From positions 62,001 through 126,000 of the forward strand of contig NZ_FNOH01000014.1 of the NCBI RefSeq assembly GCF_900106535.1: a DNA stretch of 64,000 nucleotides, written 5' to 3'. The position numbers and the translations under genes are program-made. This DNA comes from Myxococcus xanthus. GTDB taxonomy: Bacteria; Myxococcota; Myxococcia; Myxococcales; Myxococcaceae. The notes under the pieces are model-generated. The model worked only from the letters and a program-made list of their open reading frames with translations. It was not told where the DNA came from and searched no databases. Shown piece after piece: positions 1 to 8,948 of the stretch; position 1 is the first letter of the stretch, and every line of letters begins with the position of its first letter.

Positions 1-1766
1 GCCCGTCGTGCATCCGCGCCACGTAGCGCTCCGGCAACTCCAGGTGCTGCTTGTCCCCCGTGAGCGCCGCCAGCTCCACCTGCGCCTCCGTCAGCGTGGA
101 GGCCCCGGACGGGAAGGCGTTGTCGAAGAGGCCATACGTCGCCACCACCAGGTCCCTCTGTCCCCGGGGCGCGGTGAGATACGCCGCCTTCTCCGCGTCC
201 CAGAAGAGGTCCACGGCCCGGCGCACCAGCGCGTCCGCCGCCTCCAGGTACTTCACGTCGAAGGTGGCCTGGTAGAGAGCGGTGAGGCCCGAGGCCAGGT
301 CACCGTAGTCCTCCAGGAAGCCGTCGATGCGCGCCTGGCCCTCCTGGTACGAGCGCGCCAGCCGCGTCCCGTCCCACGCCTTCTCCAACACGAAGTCCGC
401 GGCGTCCGCCGCCCACTTCGCCCACTCCGGCCGGCCGAAGACACGCGAGGCCAACGCGAGCCCGCGAATCATGAGCCCGTTCCATCCCGACAGCAGCTTG
501 TCGTCCCGGCCCGGCTTCACCCGCCGCTCCCGCGCGTCGAAGAGCGTCTGCTTCGCCGCGGCCAGCTCGCGCTCCATGGCGTCTTCGGAGACGCCGCGCT
601 CCCGCGCCAGCTCCGACACTGGCACCACCACCTCCAGCACCGTCGCGCCATGCTCGAAGTTGCCGCCGGGCTTGATTCCGAAGTGACGCAGCACCAGCTC
701 CGCCTGCGCTTCCGGCAAGGCCGCGCGGACCTCCTCCGGGCGCCAGACGAAGAACTTCCCCTCCTCGCCCTCGCTGTCCGCGTCCTGCGCCGCGTAGAAG
801 CCGCCGCCCGCGTCAGTCATCTCGCGGCGCACGTAGGCCACCGTCTCCTCCACCACCTTGCGCCACAGCTGGCGCGGCTCCACCTGCTGCGCCTGCGCGT
901 AGAGGTGAAGGAGCTGCGCGTTGTCGTAGAGCATCTTCTCGAAGTGGGGCACCAGCCAGCGCTCGTCCACCGAGTACCGGTGGAAGCCGCCCCCCAACTG
1001 GTCATAGATGCCGCCCAGGGCCATGCGCTCCAACGTCAGGAACACCGCGTCCTTCAACGGCGCGCCGCCGCCTCTTCGCCACGCGCGCAGCATCAGCGCG
1101 AAGTTCATCGGGTTGGGGAACTTGGGCGCGCCGCCGAAGCCCCCGTGGACCGCGTCCACCTGCTTCGCCATGCGCTGGCCCATGCCCACCACGTCCGCCG
1201 CCGTCAGCACCGCGGGCGCGGCCTCCAGCCCGTAGGTGGCCAGCTCACCGAGGCCCTCCTCGAACTGGCCGGACTGCCGCTGCACCTCGTCCTGCTTGTT
1301 CTCCCAGGCGTCCCGCAGCGCCATCAGCAGCCGGGGGAAGCCCGGACGGCCGTAGCGGTCCTGCGGCGGGAAGTAGGTGCCGCCGTAGAAGGGCTTCAGG
1401 TCCGGCGTGAGGAACACCGTGAGCGGCCAGCCGCCACCCTGCCCCATGAGCTGCACCACGCCTTGATAAATCTGGTCCAGGTCTGGCCGCTCCTCGCGGT
1501 CCACCTTGATGTTGATGAAGCCCTCGTTCATCAGCCGGGCCGTCTCGGGTGACTCGAACGACTCGTGCGCCATGACGTGGCACCAGTGACAGGCGGAGTA
1601 GCCCACGGACAGCAGGATGGGCTTGTTCTCCGCCTTCGCCTTCGCGAGCGCCTCCTCCCCCCAAGGGAACCAGTCCACGGGGTTGTGTGCGTGTTGGCGC
1701 AGATACGGAGAGGGTTCCCGGGCCAGACGATTGGAAGTGTCAACTGACGGAGGGGGCGTGGCCATC
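1..1766 (-). CDS. DUF255 / YyaL-type thioredoxin-domain protein (partial, C-terminus off the left edge)
   Basis: The reverse strand is open from ATG 1766 to the window edge, giving about 588 residues of a family that usually runs to roughly 600-700 aa. The N-terminus carries the family signature: HNPVDWFPWG, then SACHWCHVM with the CxxC-like redox motif of the thioredoxin fold, then DREERPDLDQIYQ. The remainder would be the (alpha/alpha)6 glycosidase-like portion. Its biological role is unknown; the family is related to human SPATA20. The start is chosen because family homology begins within 15 residues of this ATG. It is divergent from the glycosyltransferase that starts at 1881, so both promoters must lie in about 115 bp. 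The family call is secure; the function is not. Confidence 0.88.
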
Positions 1767-1880
1767 GGGACTCCAGGAAGAGGAATTGCTGTCGAGATAC
1801 GAACCCGCGTGAGGGCGGGCAAGCCGAAAGCACCGGAGGGACGCTGGTCAACAGAGGGGTGGGCCGGGTAGGTCGCCGTC

Positions 1881-3248
1881 GTGTCTCTGCCATCTCCCGC
1901 CTCGACGGGCCTCAGTCTGAAGACCTGCGTGGCGCTGCTCGGCGTGGCGATGGCGGCGCGGCTCGCCCTGGTGTTGGGCACGGACGTCTACTTCGACACC
2001 GCCTATTACTGGCAATGGTCCCGCAAGCTCGACTGGGGCTACTTCGACCATCCACCGTTGGTGGCCTGGCACATCGCCCTGCTGGGAATCGAGGGCACTG
2101 CGATGCTGTGCGGTGTGGGGACGGTGGCCGCGGTGTGGCGGCTGGCGCGCGACGTCCATGGCGACGCGGCGACGGCCTGGCGGGCGGCGGCGCTGTGGAG
2201 CGTCGTCCCCGCGGGCGCGCTGGCCGGCGTGTGGCCCACGCCCGACTCGCCCCTGCTCCTGTTCTGGACGCTGGCCCTGTGGGCCCTGTGGCGGGAACGA
2301 TGGGTCCTGGCGGGACTGGCCGGAGGGTGCGCCCTGCTGTCGAAGTACCCGGCCGTGCTGCTGGGCGTGGCGTTCCTCATCGCCACGGTGCGAGCGCGGC
2401 GCCTGCCCTGGGGAGCGTGGCGCACGGCGACGCTGGCGGGCGCCTTCTTCGCCCCGGTGGTGTTCTGGAACGCGGACCATGACTGGGTGGGCTTCGCCTT
2501 CCAGCTCAGCCATGGCCTGGGCCGCGACTGGCGCAGCGGTTGGAGCACCTTCGGCGAGTTCCTCGCGGGTCAGCTCGCCCTGGGAGGCCCCGTGCTCTTT
2601 CCCCTCGCGCTGGTGTACGGCGTGCGCGGTCCGCGCGAGCACTTCCTGCTGCGCATGGCGGCCTGCGTCCCCCTGCTCTTCTTCGGCTACGCGTCGCTGC
2701 GCACAAGGGGCGAGGCCAACTGGCCGTCCGCGGCGTACCTCGCGGCCTGCGTGGGCGTGGCGGGCATGCGGCCCGTCTGGCAGCGCGCGGCGGCGTTCAG
2801 CGGGCTGGCGGTGGTGCTGGTGGTGGGCTCGCACCTGCTCTTCCCCGTGCTCCACTTCCGCCGGGACAGGACGCTGTCGCGGACGCACGGCTGGAGCGTG
2901 CTGCGCGAGCTGGCCACGCCGCAGCGGTTGTTCCCGGAGCTGACGCCCGACAACGTGGCCGCCGTCTACGCGCCCAACTACCAACTGGCGTCCCAGGTGG
3001 CCTACTACGCGCGGCGGCTCACGAAGACGGGGGCACCGGCCCGCTTCAGCCAGTATGACCTCTGGGCCGACCCGGAAGTGACGCCCGGGCAGGACGTGCT
3101 GTGGGTGAGCGAGGGCGGAGCGCAGCCCCCCGAGGAGCTGGCCTCTCGCTTCACCACGGTGGAAGGCCCCGTGGAGTTCTTCGGTGACTTTCGTGGGCGA
3201 CGGTTGCACACCTTCCAGGTGTGGCGGCTGCGAGCGCGCAAGCCCTGA
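1881..3248 (+). CDS. Glycosyltransferase family 39 / ArnT-like integral membrane protein
   Basis: 455 aa from a GTG start. The N-terminal transmembrane segment is followed by the periplasmic-loop signature FDTAYYWQWSRKLDWGYFDH and then PPLVAW. This is the acidic DE/D-containing first loop typical of GT-C enzymes that use polyprenyl-phosphate sugars. At least eight further hydrophobic segments follow, with a soluble C-terminal domain of about 120 aa. Such proteins transfer a sugar from a lipid carrier to lipid A, a protein or another envelope acceptor. The acceptor here cannot be told. It appears monocistronic; the next gene begins 180 bp downstream. The fold call is strong and the substrate is unknown. 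Confidence 0.82.
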   Translation: MSLPSPASTGLSLKTCVALLGVAMAARLALVLGTDVYFDTAYYWQWSRKLDWGYFDHPPLVAWHIALLGIEGTAMLCGVGTVAAVWRLARDVHGDAATAWRAAALWSVVPAGALAGVWPTPDSPLLLFWTLALWALWRERWVLAGLAGGCALLSKYPAVLLGVAFLIATVRARRLPWGAWRTATLAGAFFAPVVFWNADHDWVGFAFQLSHGLGRDWRSGWSTFGEFLAGQLALGGPVLFPLALVYGVRGPREHFLLRMAACVPLLFFGYASLRTRGEANWPSAAYLAACVGVAGMRPVWQRAAAFSGLAVVLVVGSHLLFPVLHFRRDRTLSRTHGWSVLRELATPQRLFPELTPDNVAAVYAPNYQLASQVAYYARRLTKTGAPARFSQYDLWADPEVTPGQDVLWVSEGGAQPPEELASRFTTVEGPVEFFGDFRGRRLHTFQVWRLRARKP

Positions 3249-3428
3249 GCGTCGACAACGGGCGCAGCGCCTCCACGCCTGGCCAACCGGCCTTGTTCAC
3301 CGACGGGCAGTCTGGCCCCCTGCCTTTGACGGTGCCACGGGTGAGCCCTAGGTTTCCGGTTCCAGGTGCGGTGGAGGAGCCGATCTCTCCCAGGGGCCCG
3401 CGGACCTGCTTCCAGGAGGGGCTTCGCC

Positions 3429-4508
3429 GTGACGCACGCATTCCAGTCCCCTGCCGCGCCGGATGACGTGGCCCGGATGAACCGCTCCCGGCGGCTCGTG
3501 GTGGAGGCCCTGGGCTGCGGACTGCTCGTGGTCGCGCTGGAGGGCGCCCACCACGGCGCCGAGCACCTGGGCGTGAGCGCCACGGATGGACGCCTCTTCA
3601 TGTCCCTGGGGGCGGGCGCGGTGCTGGCATGTCTGGCCTACGTGCTTCAACCGCTCACGGGCGCGCACTTCAATCCCGCGCTCACCTTCGCGGATGCGCT
3701 CGAAGACGGCACACCGTGGCGTGACGTGCCGCTGTACGTGCTGGCGCAGGTGGGCGGTGCCGTCGCGGGCCGGTGGGTGGCCCACGTCATGTGTCATGAG
3801 CCGATGCTCGTCGGCGCGAGTGAGCCCACGGCCAGCTTGGCGCAGTTCGTCACGGAGCTGGTGTCCACCTTCGGGTTGCTCGTCATGGTGCGCGGCTGCG
3901 TGCGGAATCGCCCTACCGCGATTCCGCTGGTCGTCGCCGGCTATCTGGCCGCCACCGTCTGGTTCACCGACTCCCGGGCCCTGGCGAACCCGGCGCTCAT
4001 CCTCGCCCGGGCGTTCAGCACCCGCCCCAGTGCCATGCACTCCATGGACGTGGAGTCCATCATCGCCGCGCAACTGCTGGGCGCCGCGCTCGCGGTGCTG
4101 CTCTTCCGCTGGTTGCAGCGGACGCCGCGAATGAAGCAGGCCCGCGTCTGGCCCATCGTCTTCGAATGCTCGCGGCCGGAGGTCGCGCAGCAGGCCGTGG
4201 GCATCTTCAACCACCTGGCCTCGCCCCAGCGCGCGCGGGCCACGACGCAATGGCACGCTGGCGATGACACGGACCTGCCACCGCTCATCGTCCGGCTGGT
4301 GCTCGCGGGAGAACCCACAGAGCCATCACACCCTGACGGTGTCTCCTGGCAGCTGCGGGTCCCAGCCGACGCGGTGACCACCGAGGAGCCCCGGCTCCGC
4401 GCGGAGCTCCGAGCCCCCATCCGCCAACTCCTTCGAAACCGGGGCTGGCTGCGGCTCCATGCCGTCGGAGACGCGGCACGGGAAGGCCCCAGCGGGCCGC
4501 GGCCCTAA
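3429..4508 (+). CDS. Aquaporin (MIP) channel fused to a degenerate ArsC/LMW-PTP-like domain
   Basis: 359 aa from GTG 3429. An AGGAGG at 3414-3419 lies 9 nt upstream, while the internal ATG at 3477 has no such site. Six membrane segments follow MIP order, with both pore half-helix motifs: HFNPALTF after TM2 and LANPALIL after TM5. After TM6 come about 120 soluble residues resembling low-molecular-weight phosphatase/arsenate reductase. These include IFNHLASPQ near the usual helix 1, and a C-terminal stretch with W, P.D, TEE, LR and IR..LL in family order. The catalytic CX5R loop is lost: C-S-R-P-E-V-A-Q has no Arg. Aquaporin-ArsC fusions conferring arsenate handling are known in actinobacteria. 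This tail looks non-catalytic, so the channel may conduct water, glycerol or arsenite. The stop codon overlaps that of the convergent gene (CTAA, 4505-4508). Confidence 0.8.
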   Translation: MTHAFQSPAAPDDVARMNRSRRLVVEALGCGLLVVALEGAHHGAEHLGVSATDGRLFMSLGAGAVLACLAYVLQPLTGAHFNPALTFADALEDGTPWRDVPLYVLAQVGGAVAGRWVAHVMCHEPMLVGASEPTASLAQFVTELVSTFGLLVMVRGCVRNRPTAIPLVVAGYLAATVWFTDSRALANPALILARAFSTRPSAMHSMDVESIIAAQLLGAALAVLLFRWLQRTPRMKQARVWPIVFECSRPEVAQQAVGIFNHLASPQRARATTQWHAGDDTDLPPLIVRLVLAGEPTEPSHPDGVSWQLRVPADAVTTEEPRLRAELRAPIRQLLRNRGWLRLHAVGDAAREGPSGPRP

Positions 4509-5212
4509 TCCAGCCGGCGGTGACGCGCCCGGAACAGCGCGTCGTACAGCCCCAGGAAGAGGTGCCCGCCCAACGTCAGGCCCTGCTCAATCTCGGCGGC
4601 CCCCGCGTCCGTCTCGTAGGGAGCATCCAACTGCCGGTAGAAGCCTTCCGCGTGCTCTTCGTCGAGGTCCGCGTGCGTGGGGTAGTGCACCACCTCGCCG
4701 TGCTGGAGCCAGCCCCGCGCGACGATGCCGCGGCCCAGGTCCAGGGAGATGCCACTGAACAGGTCCTCGATGATGCCGAACACGGCGAGCCCCGTGAGCG
4801 GCCCCTCGAACGCGGCGATGCCGGTGAGCGCGACGTTGAAGGCACGCACCTCCGGCCAGGTCACATGTCGCTCCACGCGAGCTGTCTCAACGCCCAGGCG
4901 CGAGAGGAGCAGGTGGAACGTGCGCTCGTGGCCGTGAGCCAACGTGCCGCGTCCGTGCTCGTCGAAGATGTTCTCCACCAGCGGCAGCCGCTGGTGGGGC
5001 CGAGGCAGCCGGCTGGCGAGCATCGCCATGGGCCTGGAGAAGTGCGCCACCGCGGAGGAGAACTGGAGCTGCGTTTCGACGAAGTCCTCCCGCGCGAAGG
5101 TGCCGTCTCTCAGCGCGCGCAGGTAGGGCGCATCCAATGCGTTCCACTCCGCCTTGAGCCCGGCGATGTGCTGACGCAGCTTCAAATTTCGGATGAGGGA
5201 AGGTGCACCCAT
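4505..5212 (-). CDS. Iron-containing redox enzyme (heme-oxygenase-like diiron fold)
   Basis: 235 aa, all-helical, of the TenA/PqqC/heme-oxygenase-like superfamily. Likely metal ligands are visible in ENIFDEHGRG followed by HGHERTFH, and later in HYPTHADLDEEHAEGFY. These are the acid/His spacings of the iron-containing redox enzyme family, whose members oxidise fatty acids, amino acids or N-hydroxylated substrates with O2. The start MGAPSL overlaps the upstream GNAT gene by 31 nt, indicating translational coupling as the last gene of DUF3419-GNAT-this enzyme. The substrate is unknown. The context (an aminocarboxypropyl transferase relative and an acyltransferase) suggests a lipid- or amino-acid-derived substrate, which is inference. 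Confidence 0.78.
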   Translation of the reverse strand: MGAPSLIRNLKLRQHIAGLKAEWNALDAPYLRALRDGTFAREDFVETQLQFSSAVAHFSRPMAMLASRLPRPHQRLPLVENIFDEHGRGTLAHGHERTFHLLLSRLGVETARVERHVTWPEVRAFNVALTGIAAFEGPLTGLAVFGIIEDLFSGISLDLGRGIVARGWLQHGEVVHYPTHADLDEEHAEGFYRQLDAPYETDAGAAEIEQGLTLGGHLFLGLYDALFRARHRRLD

Positions 5213-6102
5213 GCTGGCGCTCTGGCAGGAAAGGAGAGGTCGAGAGAATAGACGGTGCACACCGAATCAGGAGCGATGCCCACCTCTCGCAGCCAGTGGA
5301 CGTGGTCCTCCAGCCGCTCGTCGATGCTGAAACAGGCGAGCGCCTCCTCCCCGAGCGCCGCCAGCTCCACACCGCAGGTACGAAGGTACTCGCCCCAACC
5401 CTGCGTCCAGGCTTCGGGCGGCGCCGCCAGATGGACCAGCGGCCACGGGCGCCCCGTGGACAAACGCTGAAGGTCCTTGGCCCCCGCCGTGGTGCACCAC
5501 CCCGCCCCTTCCAGCGTCCTGGCGGGCGCGGGCCCCAGACGGAGCCCTGCTCCCGTGGGGCGCGGGGGTGCACTCCGCGTATCCACCGCCTGAAGCCGAG
5601 CGGGCGGCACGAAGTAGAGCGCGAGCTGGCTCGCGGGGCGCCCCATGCGCAGCGGATTCCACCCACGGGCGATGCGCATCACATCGCCCCGGGCGCCGCG
5701 CATGGCCGCGCCGTAGAGGAAACGAATCCGGCGCAGCGGAGGAATGAGGAAGAGGTGCTTGAGGCCTTGAAGCAGGAGCTTCGTGGAGAGGCCGGAGCCC
5801 CGCGCGTGCTTCGCCAGCTTGAGGTCGCAGATGTAGAGCGCGTCCACCTTCCGCGTCCCGTGCCACACCGGACGCAAGACCCCCGTCACGGAACCGAGCA
5901 AGTCGTCGCCACGGAGCGCCAGCAGGAAGTACGCCTCTCCCATGGAGGAGAAGAACGGGTGGTACCCGGGCCCATGGTCGATGAAGAAGTGGTCGGCCCC
6001 ATCCGCGAGTGGATAGAGGATTTCACGCTCCAGCAGGCGCAGCCGCTCGACATAGGGCCCGAGCGAGTCGGGCCGGGCAACGATGAAGCGCACGTCACTC
6101 AT
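5182..6102 (-). CDS. GNAT-family acyltransferase-like protein
   Basis: 306 aa. The N-terminal half fits a GNAT fold: a beta4 stretch AYFLLALRGDDLLGSVTGV, the YICDLKLAKHARGSG region resembling the CoA pyrophosphate loop (R/QxxGxG/A-like), then SGLSTKLLLQGLKH as the following helix. The C-terminal 130 residues are family-specific and unassigned. Its start ATG (6102) overlaps the stop of the DUF3419 gene by 4 nt (ATGA), and its end overlaps the next gene by 31 nt, so the three form one operon. It may acylate the amino group of a product made by the DUF3419 enzyme. That role is inferred from context only. Confidence 0.68.
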   Translation of the reverse strand: MSDVRFIVARPDSLGPYVERLRLLEREILYPLADGADHFFIDHGPGYHPFFSSMGEAYFLLALRGDDLLGSVTGVLRPVWHGTRKVDALYICDLKLAKHARGSGLSTKLLLQGLKHLFLIPPLRRIRFLYGAAMRGARGDVMRIARGWNPLRMGRPASQLALYFVPPARLQAVDTRSAPPRPTGAGLRLGPAPARTLEGAGWCTTAGAKDLQRLSTGRPWPLVHLAAPPEAWTQGWGEYLRTCGVELAALGEEALACFSIDERLEDHVHWLREVGIAPDSVCTVYSLDLSFPARAPAWVHLPSSEI

Positions 6103-7088
6103 GGGCTGTCTGGCACGCGGAAGCCGACCTCGATGCGCTCGTAGAACAGGCTCCTGTCCCTGGCAAGCAGCTCCGCGCCGAGCGCGTCATCGAACTCGAA
6201 GGCGGGCTGGAAGAAGCCGCGAAGGTCCCGGCGGTTGTTGAGCTGGCGGATGAGGACGGCGCAACCGGGCCGGGCCTCACGTGCGAGCACCCCCGCCCAC
6301 TCCGCCACCAGCGCGTCTTCCGACCAGTCGAAGATGTTGGAGAGCGAGATGACGTCGAAGCGGTCCAGGCGCGGCACATCCGGCAACGAGCCCTGGACGA
6401 GCGTCAGCGCCAGCGGGCCTTCAGCCCGGAGATACTCGGGGGCATCCTCACGCAGGTACCTGCCGAGCAGCACGTGCTGGAGGAAGGGATTTCGAGGCGC
6501 ATCCTCGCGCTGGAGCCCGCGTTCGAAGACCGCCTGGAAATAGCCAGGATACGAGCCGGGCTCGGCATGCTGGGTCGCCGCGGGACCAAACATGGTGTTC
6601 AGCAGCGGCGCCGCCAGGGCCAGCTCGAAGGCCACGGGCCAGTAGGGCGAAGCGAACCAGCGGGCACAGGCCTCCCGGCGTTGTGAGGCCGTGGTGGCCG
6701 GCGCGAAGAACGCGGCGAGTTCATGCGCGGGCGCGACGAACTCCTCGATGAAGCGGCGGAGCGTGCGGAAGAGCCCCTCGAATTCGCCGCGCTGATTCAG
6801 GGCCGCCGCGTCCTCCGCATCCACGCTGTAGCGCGCCAGCGGAAGGCGACCGAGCCCCTCCGCCTTCTCCCGGACATGCGCGAGCTGACGCGGGTTGAAA
6901 TCGAAGCCCACCAGCTCGAGCGCTGGATGGCGCCGCGCCAGGGTGAGGAGTGTGCAACCTCCCGAGGCCACCGTGAGCACGGCCCGCGCCCGCGTGCGCT
7001 CGACGAGCGCCAACTCCAGCGCGGCATCCTCCCGGACAACGGCGAACTTCAAGCGAAGGGGCGGCGTCGAAACCAGGCCAGGTTCCAT
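6099..7088 (-). CDS. DUF3419 family protein (BtaA-like aminocarboxypropyl transferase relative)
   Basis: 329 aa. The SAM-binding motif VASGGCTLLTLA is followed by ELVGFDFNPRQLAHV and, near the C-terminus, RFDVISLSNIFDW. This is the order seen in BtaA, which transfers the 3-amino-3-carboxypropyl group of SAM to diacylglycerol on the way to betaine lipid. No BtaB-type N-methyltransferase is adjacent, so the product is probably not the classic betaine lipid. It is the first gene of a leftward three-gene operon. Its ATG at 7086-7088 sits on top of an alternative start of the divergent desaturase, so the intergenic region is essentially absent. The family call is good; the acceptor is unknown. Confidence 0.78.
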   Translation of the reverse strand: MEPGLVSTPPLRLKFAVVREDAALELALVERTRARAVLTVASGGCTLLTLARRHPALELVGFDFNPRQLAHVREKAEGLGRLPLARYSVDAEDAAALNQRGEFEGLFRTLRRFIEEFVAPAHELAAFFAPATTASQRREACARWFASPYWPVAFELALAAPLLNTMFGPAATQHAEPGSYPGYFQAVFERGLQREDAPRNPFLQHVLLGRYLREDAPEYLRAEGPLALTLVQGSLPDVPRLDRFDVISLSNIFDWSEDALVAEWAGVLAREARPGCAVLIRQLNNRRDLRGFFQPAFEFDDALGAELLARDRSLFYERIEVGFRVPDSP

Positions 7089-7113
7089 GGCATGGTTCTA
7101 CCTCGGAACCCCC

Positions 7114-8046
7114 ATGCCGCTCGCGACAGAATCCCTCACCCCTTCGCAGTTGCGTGAATTGGAGCAGGTCGATGCGCGGCACGTTCCGCGGCTCGCCGTG
7201 TTCCTCATGCTCTACCTGGGCGCGGCGGCGCTGTCCGTGGTGCTCGCGGCGCGGGACACGGCCTGGACAGACTGGCTCGCTCGCGCCCCGCTGTACCTCA
7301 TCGCCGCGGCGTCGTTACATGGCATCAGCCTGTTCACCCATGAGGCCGTCCACGGTGGCCTCGCGCGGCGGCCCTGGTTGAACCGGCTGGGTGGCATCGC
7401 CTGCGCGCTCCCGGTGTTGCAGAACTACGCGGCCTACAAAGTGCTGCACCTGAAACACCATGCCGACCTGGGCGGAGGGAAGGACCCGGACCACTACGCC
7501 AACTACACGGGTCGGCGGTGGCTGGAGTTGTTGATGCATGTGGGCCGGCTGCTGCTCGGTTATCCCGCTTACATCACGATGATTCCCATCTTGGGTTGGC
7601 GACAGGGAACGACCGCCGAGCGCCGATGGGTGCTGTTCGAAGTGGCGCTGGCCGTCGCGGGCCTGACGGCCGCGGTCATCTTCATCCCCGGACAGGTGCT
7701 GCTCCATGCCTGGGCGATTCCGATGCTCCTCCTCAACACCCTGGTCAACGTCCGGGGCATGAGCCAGCACACCTTCCTGCCAGAGAGCACGCACCCGGTC
7801 CGAGGCTCCCGGACCATCCTGTCGAACCCGGTGACGCGCTTCTTCATGTGCAACGAGAACTACCACCTGGAGCACCACCTGTACCCCCGCGTGCCCTGGT
7901 ACAATCTGCCCGAGTTGCACCGGACGCTGCGCGCGGACCTCGTCGCGCAGGGGGCCCCCTTCATCCCGTCCTACTTCTCGTTCGTGCGCGGCGTCCTCTC
8001 CGGTTCGCTCATCCGAGGGGCGAAACCCGCCACGCCCGATGCCTGA
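7114..8046 (+). CDS. Membrane fatty-acid desaturase
   Basis: 310 aa from ATG 7114. An in-frame ATG at 7087 is possible but would overlap the start codon of the divergent DUF3419 gene. All three histidine boxes of the membrane di-iron desaturases are present in order: HEAVHGG (HxxxH), HLKHH (HxxHH) and NYHLEHHLYP (HxxHH). Hydrophobic segments lie before box 1 and between boxes 2 and 3. It would introduce a double bond or hydroxyl into an acyl chain or sphingoid-type lipid. The last 8 nt overlap the next gene (PAP2-like), so the two are co-translated. Together with the divergent DUF3419 operon this suggests a dedicated lipid locus. Confidence 0.88.
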   Translation: MPLATESLTPSQLRELEQVDARHVPRLAVFLMLYLGAAALSVVLAARDTAWTDWLARAPLYLIAAASLHGISLFTHEAVHGGLARRPWLNRLGGIACALPVLQNYAAYKVLHLKHHADLGGGKDPDHYANYTGRRWLELLMHVGRLLLGYPAYITMIPILGWRQGTTAERRWVLFEVALAVAGLTAAVIFIPGQVLLHAWAIPMLLLNTLVNVRGMSQHTFLPESTHPVRGSRTILSNPVTRFFMCNENYHLEHHLYPRVPWYNLPELHRTLRADLVAQGAPFIPSYFSFVRGVLSGSLIRGAKPATPDA

Positions 8047-8929
8047 GCGGCTGTACCCGCACGAAGTCCTGCTGGCGGCGTTCGGCATCGTCCTCTCCAC
8101 AGCGCTGGTGTTCGTCGCGGGAATCTCCGCGACCGTCACCGCGCAAGCCGTTGGTGGCACGGTGCTGTTCATGGGCAGCGTGGCGCTGCTGGCGCGACTG
8201 GACGCAGTCGCCCATGTCTTCCGGGCACGGCTGCTGCTCGCCTACCTCGCGACGTTCTTCTTCTATGCCTCCGTGAAGCAGGCCGTCCCCGCGCTGGGGC
8301 TCGTGACGCGTGATGCGTGGCTCCTGTCCGCTGACGTGTTCCTGTTCGGCATCACACCGGCCGCATGGCTCCAGCGGTGGAGCACGCCCTGGGTCAACGA
8401 GCTCTTCAGTGCCAGCTATCTAGCGTTCCACGGATACCTGCACCTCGCCATGGCCTGGGCGCTGGTGGGGCCGCGTGCGCGAGCGGAGCGCTTCTTCATC
8501 GACGTCTTCTCCGCCTATCTCCCGGGCATCGCCGGCTACTACCTGATGCCCGCCATCGGTCCCGTGGCCGCCTGGCCGGAGCTGTTCACCGTCCCCATCG
8601 AGGGTGGCTGGTTCACGCAACTGAATGCCGCCGTCGTGGCGAGTGGTTCGTCCACCTACGACCTCTTCCCCAGCCTGCACACGTACATCACGCTGGTGCT
8701 GCTCGAACACGACCGGCGCCAGCACCCGTGGCGGTTCCGGCTGATGGTGCCCGTCGCCGTGGCCATCCTCATGTCCACGCTGGTGCTGCGTTATCACTAT
8801 GCCGTGGACCTGCTGGCGGGCGCCGTGTGGTTCATGGTGTTTCGCGCCTGCTTCCCCCGGCTTCAGGCGCGCTGGGAGGCGCGGACGGCGCTATCGAAGC
8901 ACGAAGCGCCGACGGTGGGCGTCGGGTGA
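8039..8929 (+). CDS. PAP2-superfamily membrane protein, inositol-phosphorylceramide-synthase-like
   Basis: 296 aa with about six transmembrane segments. The C-terminal half contains FPSLHTYIT and, about 55 residues later, RYHYAVDLLAGA. These are the C2/C3 motifs of the PAP2/AUR1 type that bring a His nucleophile and a His-Asp pair to the active site. IPC-synthase-like members transfer a phospho-head-group to ceramide, and others are lipid phosphatases. Overlap with the desaturase (8 nt) indicates a two-gene operon. Head-group exchange on an unusual lipid is a reasonable inference; simple phosphatidate phosphatase activity is the alternative. Confidence 0.8.
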   Translation: MPERLYPHEVLLAAFGIVLSTALVFVAGISATVTAQAVGGTVLFMGSVALLARLDAVAHVFRARLLLAYLATFFFYASVKQAVPALGLVTRDAWLLSADVFLFGITPAAWLQRWSTPWVNELFSASYLAFHGYLHLAMAWALVGPRARAERFFIDVFSAYLPGIAGYYLMPAIGPVAAWPELFTVPIEGGWFTQLNAAVVASGSSTYDLFPSLHTYITLVLLEHDRRQHPWRFRLMVPVAVAILMSTLVLRYHYAVDLLAGAVWFMVFRACFPRLQARWEARTALSKHEAPTVGVG

Positions 8930-8948
8930 CAGTCCGGTGCGCGCCTTG

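Noticed and set aside
8..1552. A 514-codon rightward open frame opposite the YyaL-type gene
   Set aside because: Arg/Leu/His-rich composition without motifs; it is the antisense shadow of a clear protein family member on the other strand.
7087..7113. Alternative desaturase start at ATG 7087
   Set aside because: It would overlap the start codon of the divergent DUF3419 gene. ATG 7114 avoids this and keeps all three histidine boxes. Not excluded by the sequence.
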